From Dicyema japonicum (lineage: Eukaryota; Dicyemida; Rhombozoa; Dicyemidae), in contig RDEW01000012.1 of assembly GCA_011109175.1 (NCBI GenBank), positions 14,525 to 78,524 of the forward strand: DNA of 64,000 bases, written 5' to 3'. The translations under genes and the position numbers were made by a program. The notes under the pieces are model-generated. The model had not been told where the DNA came from and ran no database searches. It was given only the letters and a program-made list of their open reading frames with translations. Below are positions 1-10,000 of this stretch, in pieces. The first letter of the stretch is position 1. Each line of letters opens with the position of its first letter.

Positions 1-802
1 AAACAAGTTGGCGCCAACAGAATCGGACATTTGACTACACATCTGTACTCTTACTGACTTCTTAGAAGACCTATTCTCTTGTGTTGATACACCTTCAATT
101 TCTCCCCGCGACAGATACATAGTGGGGAAAAGTCATGGCAACCCCAAGTAAATGTGATTAGTCTTTCTACAATAAAATAATCTTTCCCATAAATTAAAAA
201 AGTTGTTTATGTAAAATAAAACGATATATCAAGCAAATTGCTTTTTGTCGCATCCCATCGTGTCCGGCCGTGCCATCATGTCCAGCCAAAGTCTATAAAT
301 TAAACATCCCACAACCGACGTTTAAACAATTTTCTCGACTTGTATGTAAACTACACGAATATCGTCAGAAAAAAATGCTGTTACATTGAGAGTAAAAAAT
401 TATCCAAAAGGTAGCAGTAGGCATTATTGACCTTAAACTTCTGTACTCAGGACGTCTCGCATTATTGACCATAACGAAAACAAAACAAATTTATTCTCAA
501 ACCGATTAGGAGTTAGGTTAAGGGTTTTAGCTAGTCCGTCTACGCGGCTTGGACACTTCCGATGCACCCCATCTCCATTTAGTCTCGTTCTTGCGTCGGA
601 TCCCTCGAATCATCTTCTCCACAATGTGCTTCACCGTGGCAAGAATCCTGTCTTCTTCTGTAGGACGTCACGCAGTCTTCTGCCCAAAGCTAACTTTACT
701 GCTGATCACCTCTATTTTTCAAGAATTGACATTATTCTTTCCCTCTGTTTTATTGACCATAAATTATTTTATGGTGGTTATTAACTTTTCTGATAATATA
801 AT
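1..802. other. Intergenic / unassigned sequence
   Basis: No host gene is recognisable. The stretch is AT-rich with a short repeated phrase (gcattattgacc at about 421 and 460). A GC-richer part at about 540-700 reads on the minus strand like a decayed coding fragment rich in basic residues, but I cannot assign it. The 5' untranslated part of the LINE that follows probably begins somewhere in the last 300 bases; its exact start is not visible. Confidence 0.4.
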
Positions 803-1885
803 ATGACCCATACCGAGAAATCGAATCCTATGGGTCTTCCTGCAAATTCAAATAAAGATAGTATAGTAGAAGCAGGACCGTCGTCTGTGGGGCTGGATGA
901 CACAATAACTAATATCAACATCGTTTGGAATATTGTTGCCAAAACCAACTTGCATTCACTATCTGCCATTATCGAAGAGGTTCACTGTGTTTCTGAAGCT
1001 GAGTGGGTATCTCAAAGAGAGCACGAGCACCAGAGCTGTGATACGTTGCAGCTCAAGCATGTTTATGAGGTCTTTGCGCGGAATCTCGCTGCAGCGGCAG
1101 ATGTCCCACTTGAGGACCGTAGATTTACCCGCAAGATCCCTCATCGTAAGGTTAACGGAGTAGTGTTAACCTGTATCAATAAGGCTGTGGCTTATGCGGT
1201 GGAGGCTAAGCAAATAGGGTCACTGGGTGACATCTCCATAGTGCTGTATGCGGCACAGATCACCTATGAGGAATTGACGGACAAGCCCAGACCACCCAGT
1301 AAATGGAACGAGCAGATCAGTGCCAAGATTGCTTGGAGGCAGACTGAGCTGGATGCACTGGAGGGGCACATAAGTAGTGTGGCGAGAGGGGTTAGAGGAA
1401 AAGCACCGCCTATAGTAAAGGGGCTAATTAGTAAACTTCGTGTTCCCAAATGGGACCTCAAAGAGTTGAGAAGAACAAAGGTGGAGTTAGAGGGGGCAAT
1501 AATGGTGTATAAGAGGGAACTCTATACACATGAAAGTCGGTGTAAGAGAAGGAGAGAAAATAATCTGTTTAATCGAAGATTGTTTTACCGTCGCCTACAC
1601 GAAAATGGCCATAGTGTATGTTCCCAGCACTACGCGGAAATGCTTTCCACATGGGGTAGTATATGGGAGGCTAAACCACGCAGAGGAAATGCGTGGAGTG
1701 TCCCGTACAGTACCGCTCCTTTCTTGGCGGAATCTTGCGGAATTTTCGATTACCGCAAGAAATTTGAGGTAGTAGTGAAACATCTCCCTGATTGGAAAAC
1801 GACCGGGGTCGATAAAGTCAAACGATGCACTACAATCATGGAATTTTATCTGGTCCGCTTGAGTAGGTTAGTTTTTGAGATTTAA
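803..1885 (+). CDS. LINE family A N-terminal ORF (interrupted)
   Basis: 360 residues, acidic then strongly basic. The last third (cluster KRRREN at about residue 250) leads into a segment WKTTGVDKVK that resembles the entry to the reverse transcriptase domain of RLE-type LINEs. The frame is then lost: its downstream part is repeated twice more between 1923 and 2430, with stops. The start at 803 is the first Met of the open frame; an upstream start cannot be excluded. No zinc-finger motif of the kind usual at R2 N termini is evident. Inferred role: nucleic-acid-binding N-terminal region of the element's single polyprotein. Confidence 0.6.
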   Translation: MTHTEKSNPMGLPANSNKDSIVEAGPSSVGLDDTITNINIVWNIVAKTNLHSLSAIIEEVHCVSEAEWVSQREHEHQSCDTLQLKHVYEVFARNLAAAADVPLEDRRFTRKIPHRKVNGVVLTCINKAVAYAVEAKQIGSLGDISIVLYAAQITYEELTDKPRPPSKWNEQISAKIAWRQTELDALEGHISSVARGVRGKAPPIVKGLISKLRVPKWDLKELRRTKVELEGAIMVYKRELYTHESRCKRRRENNLFNRRLFYRRLHENGHSVCSQHYAEMLSTWGSIWEAKPRRGNAWSVPYSTAPFLAESCGIFDYRKKFEVVVKHLPDWKTTGVDKVKRCTTIMEFYLVRLSRLVFEI

Positions 1886-2430
1886 TTGCATTTTCAACAT
1901 CCACTGGTGAAAACGATATTTGAANTGGTGTATAAGAGGAAACTCTATACACATGAAAGTCGGTGTAAGAGGAGAGAAAATAATCTGTTTGAGTTTAATC
2001 GCAGATTGTTTTACAGTCGCCTACACGAAAATGGCCATAGTGCATGTTCCGGCAGGACGCGGAAATGATTTCCACATGGGGTAGTATGTAGGAGGATAGT
2101 CCACGCAGAGGAAATGCGTGGAATGTCCCATACAGAGCCGCTCCTTTCTTGGCGGAATCTTGCAATATTNGGCTGTAGGCAAAGAGGGTACTGGTCTAAA
2201 GGGGCGGGGACCAGGTGACAACAACTAGTGTATGTGCCCAGCAGGACGCAGAAATGTGTTCCACATGGGGTAGTATGTGGGACGCTAAACCACGCGGAGG
2301 AAATGCGTGAATGTCTTGTACAGCGCCGCTCCTTTCTTGGCGGAATACTGCGGAATTTTCGATTTTCTAAAAAATTTCGAGGTGGTAATGAGACATTTCC
2401 CTGATTGAAAAACGACCGAGGTCGATAGAG
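1503..2430 (+). repeat. Imperfect tandem triplication inside LINE family A
   Basis: A block beginning tggtgtataagagg (1503) recurs at 1926, and the downstream part of it (gaaatgcgtgga, cctttcttggcggaat) occurs a third time from about 2226. Shared landmarks in all three are the phrase ccacatggggtagtat and the phrase ctcctttcttggcgga. Ambiguous bases at 1925 and 2170 lie in the middle of the repeated zone, so assembly collapse or misjoining of several genomic copies is an alternative to a real duplication. Confidence 0.75.
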
Positions 2431-2481
2431 TTTATAATTTCTTTATCAAAAGATGCATTTCATTTCACGAGTCTATGTGTC

Positions 2482-3951
2482 GTGTATTACAGAAAAGCAT
2501 CACTAACCCGTATCCGATTCCTAATTGGGCATGCACAGGGACAACTTTTTTTGATTCCAAATCTGGACAACCCCAAGTCTGCTGCAGATTATCGACCTAT
2601 AACCTGCATACCAACCCTGTATAAACTGATGACCAAATTGGTGGCTAATGAGGTCAGGAGCTTTGTAGAAGCAAATGGGATTCTATCCGAGAATCACTTG
2701 GGTACTGTGCGAGATTGTCAGGGGGCAAAAAAGCAGGCTTTGATCAACAAGTGCCTTTCTGTGTCTCACGGAAACTCACTTTCGTCTATGTGGGTGGATG
2801 TGAAGAAGGCTTACGATTCAGTTGATCATTCTTACCTTGTCAAGTGCTTACACAGTTTGTGTATGCCTGTGTGGTTCATCAGCTTTGTAGTGGCTGTGAT
2901 GAATAGGTGGAGTATTCATCTGAACTATAATAGGCACCGGATAGGCGAGGTAAAACTCAAGAGGGGGATCCTTCAGGGGGATAGCATGTCTCCGCTACTC
3001 TTTGTTCTCTGTTTGGAGCCATTGAGTCGCCGCCTCAATGACCGGTTTGAGCAAATACCAGTTCATTGTGAAGGGGTCTGTTTCAGTACAAATCACCTTC
3101 TTTTTATCGATGACTTGAAGATGTATGCTCGAACAGCCGAGGAGCTCTACTCCATGGGGGTCTGTGCCAGGGAATTCTTTGAGAGTATAGGGCTAGATTT
3201 GAATTATTCAAAGTCTGCGACTAACACGCAAGTATGTAGCGAGTTAGTAAGAGTCCTAGAGGAACACGAAGGATATAAGTATCTGGGTGTTACCGAATCT
3301 CCAAAGTCCCTTATAATGCCTGAGACAAAGCGACAAATTACTGAAGGCATCCGTAAAAGAGCAGCGTTATTGTGTAAGACGTCTCTAAATGCAAGGAATT
3401 TGTTCCTAGCATTAAATGAGTATGCTGTCTCGCTGCTAAACTACTACATAGGTGTTGTGGAGTTTGAGCCCAAAGAGTATGATGAGATGAATGTTATGAT
3501 CCGTGGAGTACTGAGAGAGAAAATTGTCCATGTGCTGGCAGCCAATAAGGAGAGACTATATTTACTCCGTGATAAATTCGGCCGTGGACTGTGTGGAGTA
3601 GTCCAACTAAGTGAGCGTATCCTAATGCGAATGCACGACCTCCTGATAGTTGGGTCAAGTGTGTCTGCTAGGAGGCACGCCATAATAACGACCGAGAAAA
3701 CACGGGCAACCCACCTAGGCACTATCAGACCTTTTTTGTCTGCTAAGTATGGTGTTGATGATGGTGGGCTAGTAAATGTGAAGGCGTTGATCGAATTACA
3801 ATATAATAATTTGATGGAAAAGATCAACTTAAAAAGCCTTCATAAGGTACTCTTCAGAGCATTGGACAACCCACATGTCTACCTTAAGTCGTCGACAATA
3901 TGGCTAAAATACGGTGACAACTCACCTCGATCGGAGGCGTTGTACACGTAA
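2482..3951 (+). CDS. LINE family A reverse transcriptase
   Basis: Reverse transcriptase of the non-LTR type, copying element RNA at the nicked chromosomal target. Visible blocks: ADYRPITCIPTLYKL (RT1/2 region), VDVKKAYDSVDHSYL (motif A with the catalytic Asp), GILQGDSMSPLLFVL (motif B), LLFIDDLKMYA (motif C, catalytic DD), then a thumb-like segment. The true frame enters upstream of 2482: FFIKRC and VLQKS-like sequence lies at 2430-2510 in another frame, linked by a seven-T run at about 2546. The ORF stops at TAA 3949-3951, where the second copy (63046-63432 minus) has TAT, so the stop is a nonsense change rather than the natural end. Confidence 0.85.
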   Translation: MYYRKASLTRIRFLIGHAQGQLFLIPNLDNPKSAADYRPITCIPTLYKLMTKLVANEVRSFVEANGILSENHLGTVRDCQGAKKQALINKCLSVSHGNSLSSMWVDVKKAYDSVDHSYLVKCLHSLCMPVWFISFVVAVMNRWSIHLNYNRHRIGEVKLKRGILQGDSMSPLLFVLCLEPLSRRLNDRFEQIPVHCEGVCFSTNHLLFIDDLKMYARTAEELYSMGVCAREFFESIGLDLNYSKSATNTQVCSELVRVLEEHEGYKYLGVTESPKSLIMPETKRQITEGIRKRAALLCKTSLNARNLFLALNEYAVSLLNYYIGVVEFEPKEYDEMNVMIRGVLREKIVHVLAANKERLYLLRDKFGRGLCGVVQLSERILMRMHDLLIVGSSVSARRHAIITTEKTRATHLGTIRPFLSAKYGVDDGGLVNVKALIELQYNNLMEKINLKSLHKVLFRALDNPHVYLKSSTIWLKYGDNSPRSEALYT

Positions 3952-4473
3952 ATGCAAGACCGTAATATTTTTTGTAATCGATCAACAAATACATGTCCCC
4001 ACTGTAAGTTAAGGAGCATGTCGGTTGATCATTTAGCCACTCGATGTGGATCCATGCTCTGCCTCGACTATGTGTGGAAGCATAACGAGGTAGTAAGGAG
4101 TCTTCATCTTCTACTATGCTATAAGTATTGTATTCTCCACACCAGAAAGTTGCGGACTCATAAGGTGCAATCTGTAGTAGAGAACACCAGCGTCCAAATT
4201 AAGATAGACAGTGTTATCCGTACCTCGGTGCTAGTCAAGGACAATAAACCGGACATTGTGGTACACGATAAGGAGTCTTGCCAAGTCCTTATCATAGAAG
4301 TTGGCATCACGTATCAAGACCGTTTGCATAGTGTGCAGGTGGAGACAAAAAGGAAGTATGACTTTCTTGCAAATGAGATGGGCCAGATGCTTGGTTGCAA
4401 GGTCCTCGTTTATTCCTATAGTAATGACGTGGGAAGGAATTGCAACAAAGTACCACAAGGGTTATCTGAATAG
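3952..4473 (+). CDS. LINE family A C-terminal zinc knuckle and restriction-like endonuclease
   Basis: 173 residues that continue the RT frame after the nonsense codon. A CCHC-type knuckle is visible (CPHC, then DHLATRC), followed by the endonuclease signature: R-T-S-V-L-V, K-P-D-I-V-V, then an I-I-E-V-G-I strand and K-R-K-Y-D further on, in the order expected of the PD-(D/E)XK fold of R2-group LINEs. It would make the first-strand nick that primes reverse transcription. It is followed by about 240 bp of 3' UTR shared with the other copy. As annotated it is part of a broken polyprotein, not a separate gene. Confidence 0.8.
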   Translation: MQDRNIFCNRSTNTCPHCKLRSMSVDHLATRCGSMLCLDYVWKHNEVVRSLHLLLCYKYCILHTRKLRTHKVQSVVENTSVQIKIDSVIRTSVLVKDNKPDIVVHDKESCQVLIIEVGITYQDRLHSVQVETKRKYDFLANEMGQMLGCKVLVYSYSNDVGRNCNKVPQGLSE

Positions 4474-4714
4474 TTGAAAGTAGATAGAAGCTCCAGGCCT
4501 ATCTACAGACCACTGTGTTAAAGCGGACCCTAGAGAGCCTGACACTGGAGTATACGAGGCAGAGCCCTGAGATGCCATATGGGCAGAGGGTTCAATTAGA
4601 AAGGGCGCTCTCGAAGTTGTTTCAGTAACCAGAATCGAACCTGCCTCAGGAGGCTGGCGAAGAAGGTTGTTGATTAAATATATTAACTTTTTTTATTGTT
4701 TGTTAAATAAAGTG

Positions 4715-7092
4715 CGATTTCGATTTATATTTATTTTAAAAACTTCACATAAATTTCTCATATTGAATGATACTATTCCATTATTATTGGCTCTATTGTC
4801 ATATCGAATGAGAAATGATATCACAACGAGCAACTTAATTTGGCTATTTGTTTTTCTGTATCCCAGAAAACGCATGTTGAGATGTAACAAACAACAACTA
4901 CTATTAAAATGAATTAAGTTTTTATAGTGTTTGGCAATAAAGATAGAATATTAATGACAGATTTTTTAAGCTTTCGATTAAAAAATCTTTTGCTAAATTG
5001 TAGTTTTATTATTAATTTTGAAACCACAAAATTTATTAATAAACACAAACAGTTAACCACTACTGTCTGCTCCCAGCATTAAGAACATATTTCCCCAACG
5101 ATCTGTAAGGTTAATGAGCCAGCTCCTTTCGCTCATCCTTTTTCCATCTTGCAATAAGTTTATTATTAAAACTCTAACCTTAATTAAATTTCAAATAAAG
5201 TAATTGGAGACTCAAATAAATTTAACATAAAATCACACTATCAAATTTCTTAATATATTTTTATTAAAGTTTTTTTAAGACTTGAGGCCTAGTGGCTTCT
5301 ATTTTTAGTCTTCGTTGTCATCACGAGAGCCTATGATTCATTATTTATATTAACGGGACTATTTGACAAATTATTTAAACATCTTTTAATAAAGATTATA
5401 ATTTTTTAATAAAAAAATTTTAATTTAAAAAAAACTACGACCATTCGACTCATTATTATGCAAGTCAGTGCCGCTACGTCCATTATGTCGACGGGGACTA
5501 TTTGACTAATAATTTAAATTCTATGGGCGCCACCTATACGGGTGGATTACATGACGCCATTCTAATAGGAGGTAAAACGGATGAACAACAAAAGAATCAG
5601 AAAAATTCAACCAATTAGGCACAAGTAGAACCATAAGTATTCATATGCTTATGGGTAACGTGTGAGTGGATTTAACTGACTAATAAATTTTCAATATTCG
5701 GATGTTTGTAAGCCAGACCCCTTATTGAATAGAGGCATAAGACCACTTCAACAAAATTTATTTCTAACATCGGACAGGTGAAACATAGAAATTATATTTT
5801 TTTCACGTTGCTTTAATAACAATAATTTTTGTAGTCCAAGTTGATGTCTTCTTTTTACAATGTCCAAACGACTTTTAGTTTAGACACTTCCACCGGTTAT
5901 CACGGCTTGCGTTTAAATTAATGAATGATGCAGCAATCGAAAGAACGGAAATTTTCGATCCTTTAAAATCAAGAATTTTTTGAATNCTTGTCTTTTTTAT
6001 CCTTTACAATTCCATGTTTATACCTTCTATTGATTACGTAGTCTTCGCAATCAATTTGCTGAACAAGTTGTTGTTCAATTATATCAATTTTCACTAATGT
6101 TCGTCTAATGTCATCGACTTTTCCGACATATTCACTTTTGATAGAAAATATCCTGTTCTGGGCCTCGCTTATCAATCTAATACATTTTGTCTTTTTTTAT
6201 ATTTAATGATTTCTGTTTCTGAGTGCTGCTTGTGTAACGAAAAAACCGAGAACATGACACTGAGCAGAATTTCAACAAAAAATTTGTTTGGAATTGGCCG
6301 ATTTTAGAAACTTATTAGTTGTATGTAATTATAAACAAAAAACTGTCAATCAATTGGTCACTCAGGCGGAAAAATGCTATCATGTTCACAGGATGAATCC
6401 ATTTTCATCACTAGGAAAAGTATAGAATCTTAAAATCAAAAGTTGAAGGACATTGAGAGTAGTGTCGGATGGAAATTTATTTACTCCTGATTGCATAAGT
6501 GAATATGATATTATCAGATGAGATAAAATTCCAGAAAATCTCGTGTCGATAGCTACGGAATTTTAAGTTTACATTGAGTTTTTCATCGTCTGGTGAACTT
6601 AATGAAACTTAATGTATCTATATTCATACTGTGGTTAAAAATTAAGTTGACCTATCCGCGGGTTATCGAAGAAATTGAACAGATTGTAGCTTTGTAGGAC
6701 TTTCTGAAATTATAAGGTTACAATTATTGACTTTGTGAAATAATAAGCTGATCTGTTACACCAATTCTAACGCATCACGTATAAAATTTTTTATTTGAAC
6801 TTGGTTTTTCGATCTTAATTGGTTAGTATAAATTAAGGTTATTTTTGGATATCTCTGATGTTACAAAGAAATCATGTCACAATAATCACAAAAAAAACAA
6901 GTCACGAACACATTCAATGTCATACGCCTTGAATTAATTAACACTAATTTACCCATTCAGCAACCCTAAATGCTGAAAAAGTTAAACTTTCACCTATAAT
7001 CACAAGATACAGACTTTGTCAAGTAAAACTTAAGATACTCCACAAACTTGTTTCCCCCAAACAATAAAGCTATTGAGAATAAATTAAAAACA
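4715..7092. other. AT-rich intergenic sequence
   Basis: No transposon or conserved gene recognised, apart from a possible small coiled-coil exon described separately at 5969-6175. The stretch is AT-rich with many short open frames that look random. The phrase agtgccgctacgtccattatgtcgacgggg near 5467 stands out by composition only. Confidence 0.4.
5969..6175 (-). CDS. Possible small coiled-coil exon, unidentified
   Basis: 68 residues, heptad-like (KVDDIRRTLVKIDIIEQQLVQQI), with an ambiguous base at 5986 within the frame. The segment resembles in spacing the BLOC1S2/snapin class of small coiled-coil subunits (a D-x-I-x-x-I-E pattern), but this is weak. Flanking mini-exons were not resolved. 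It could equally be a chance open frame; the glutamine/lysine composition is more gene-like than its neighbours. No function is claimed. Confidence 0.25.
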   Translation of the reverse strand: MISEAQNRIFSIKSEYVGKVDDIRRTLVKIDIIEQQLVQQIDCEDYVINRRYKHGIVKDKKDKXSKNS

Positions 7093-10000
7093 TCAATCAT
7101 AATCCTGAATAGAATCCTCAATAAGTGACTGATCAATCTTAAAATCCCTCGACTTTGAGATCTTCATTCCCTTCAACAAGTCAATCTACGAGTAATTAAT
7201 CCATAACTTTTGATTTCACAGACAAACTCAGTAATTGTCGCTCGAAATTCTCGATCGAGTAGACAAGCTTTGGCATAAGCTTAGACTCATGACAGTCCTT
7301 AGCTAAATAATCAGGACGACTAGACTCCCCATCCACCTTCAATTTACGCTTCTTTGAGGACACAGTCCCAATCCGTTCACTCTCAAAAGCCAAAAATGAC
7401 CGAATCACCGAACCTGGACATAGGTAATCATAAGATAGACACGTGGGGTGAAATTATGAGACAGAGCTGTGAGAAACCTACAAAACCTGTCGCTCATAAT
7501 ATCACTACTATTATCCCCAATACAGAGCACAGCCTAAACAGTTATAGAGCAAAGTCAAACATGTTGGACAATATCCGAGGACAATGAGTACATTCTCGTA
7601 ATAATTCGTAGAAATGAAGACAAATGGAGAGACGAAGGCATAGCAATCTGCACGAGGTCGTACATGAGGGACAGAATAGAACCGAAATTGTAAGACAAAT
7701 TTGCTAGTAAAAGAGAAACTGGTGGTGTTTAGACAACTCAACCTACTGAGGATAGATTGGCATGTTCCGAACGAAGAACAGAATAGAGCCAATGGATTTC
7801 GTCCAATTCCAAGCCAATACACCGAAGAAGACTGTTTAGAGTCACAGAAGCTGAAGAACAATCACAGACGATCCCAAACTTGTCCCCAACTTCTGGGACA
7901 TTCACGGACAAAGTAATAATAAACCCCAACTTTATCAATATCTCCGTAAAAGGAATGCAAATGGGAAGCATCTCTCCCATCAGACTATAACACCTGGGTC
8001 TGTCGAGCACATAGAAAATAGAGGATCAAAAACTCACGAAGAAGTTTCAAGTCGCCTAAATTGTTAATATAATCAGACTAAAAGTGTACTGCGATGAAAT
8101 ACGAGAGAACCATTCAGTCATCTGAGAAACTGTGTCGGAGCTGAGATTTGTGTGGAGGACCAGGTTCTTAATAAGGGAGAGGAGGGCTAGTAGTTCCCGC
8201 CAACTGCTTCTCCTGATCGATATTCCAGAGTGGTTACAAAAAGTCTCTAAAATGAGGCCACACGAAAACTTGAAAAGTGGAGACTAGCATATCATTCGAC
8301 TTGACCAGATCAGAACTCTCAAGAACGTCAACTAAACTTTCCACGAAATCCTTTGAGCTGAAATTAAAATTGTCGTAAATATAATTAAAAATAACAGCCA
8401 GACATTCAAAAGAAAGAACAATCAACTCAACCACATTTTCATTATCCCTAGTGTTCCTTACAGTGGAACATCCAACACAATATTTTAAGCAATATCTACA
8501 AAATTAGTAATTAATAACATAATCAGCTGTTATGGTAAGAGTAAGTAAATAACTATGAACAAAAGTCAGTTATCTGATGACAGTAATAATTGAACTATGT
8601 CCGCACATAAGGGCTACACGAATTATGAATCGTGAACGTGCTTATAATAATAAGTCTTTAGATAAGTGGTTGCTTACAAAATTGGGGAATCTACCAATAT
8701 TAGTGGAGGTTCACTTCAAGGTGTGGTGGAACTGCATCACTCATTAGTGATATTATATCACACAATATGCCTCGATAAAGTAAGAACAAATAGATTGCAA
8801 GCAAAATTATTTCCATAAATAGTAGAGGGATGGCTGATTGAGCGCATTTCCAATAGAATAATGCACTCTGTATTGTAAGCTGCGCTGTAAGTTTAATAAA
8901 TAAATGAATAGCACGATATGGGAAATAACCAATTATAACTAACAATATCACATAAAGTAATACAAACCTAGCCATTTCTAACAAATATGTATAGATTTGG
9001 TGTTTACAGTGAACGAACTCACTATTTACCCTCAAATCACCCAAACTGGTGGAGAAAGAGGATAACACATAATTGGCAAGTCGTATAGAGTTCAAATCAC
9101 TACCACTTGTATTAATACTATATTAAATACAACTTTAATTGTCTAGTAATAATCTCCATGCTCCCATCCAACGTTAAAAGTGGGTCACTTGTAAATTTGG
9201 AGGTTTTCTACCCAGTACTTTCTGTTGTGAGTTGAAGTAGTGGTTTTTAAAGTTTTGCTGCAGATCTAGTAGTTCGACCGCACTTTGAAGTGAACCTCCA
9301 CTAAAATTAGTAGATTCCCCAACTTTGTAAGCAACCACTCAATGAGGGTATCACAAGTCCTGCAAATAGAGAACACTATAATTGAGTCCTTCTTCATTAT
9401 CTTCCCGTCAGAATCCAGTGATTTCACCTGAGTAAACCATAAAGTCTACCAAATCAAAGTCCTCGGGGGTACATTTGAGCATTCGGATTACTATAGAGGA
9501 GATCATTTTCTCCAATTCAGAACAGCCAAAATCAGTGCCTTTCATATAATTTGTTACCACGACAGCACATTGCACGAGGACATCCTTTCAAATTCAAATA
9601 AAGTCAACTAATGGTTCGTTGGGAGGACATCATCTTCCGTAAGGTAATAAGCACAGCTAAAGTCCAACGGTGGTAACAACTCGGAGTCAGCCTCGTAGTA
9701 TTTTTCAAGCTAAATAACACCGAAATCACACCTGAGTCACCACCATGTTGTATACAAGTTCATCCACTACTTTGTTACTCCCAATCGCCAGCGGTAAGCC
9801 CTACCACTAAAATTGAGGTAAAACAGTATAAATTATCTTCTTGGTTACAACATCCTGTTTAATGGCTGTCCTCAAATAAGAAGAGATCTCCGAGTAGACA
9901 GCGTCGTAGAAAAGACTAGCTTGCTTACTCGTGATTTTAGCAGACTGCAAATAAGCATGAATCATACAGGGACAGTTAGAGTTAGATTGAATGAGCTACT

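Larger units (their letters stand above)
803..4714 (+). mobile_element. Non-LTR retrotransposon with restriction-like endonuclease (LINE family A), near full length but broken
   Basis: An element carrying a long N-terminal ORF (803-1885), a reverse transcriptase ORF (2482-3951) and a C-terminal zinc-knuckle/endonuclease ORF (3952-4473), then a 3' UTR ending at about 4714 in an A-rich stretch (gttaaataaagtg). There is no AP-endonuclease; nicking would be by the C-terminal PD-(D/E)XK-like domain, as in the R2/NeSL/CRE group of LINEs. The 3' end is defined by comparison with the inverted copy at 62459-63935, which shares ORF and UTR up to the same point. The copy is dead: an internal triplication, a T-run frameshift near 2546-2552 and a nonsense codon at 3949-3951 interrupt it. 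Clade within the RLE group is not resolved; the FIDDLK catalytic box is more like NeSL/CRE-type elements than canonical R2. Confidence 0.85.

Noticed and set aside
549-806. 85-residue plus-strand frame before LINE family A
   Set aside because: No recognisable domain and overlap with a likely LINE 5' region; may be chance.
3444-3827. 127-residue minus-strand frame
   Set aside because: Antisense of the LINE family A reverse transcriptase; a mirror frame appears at 63439-63723 for the same reason.
5969-6175. BLOC1S2 or snapin identification
   Set aside because: Only a short heptad pattern supports it; kept as an unidentified possible exon.
8700-9095. 131-residue hydrophobic frame suggesting a membrane protein
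   Set aside because: It lies within FANCI and mixes exons with unspliced AT-rich mini-introns; hydrophobicity comes from the wrong frame.
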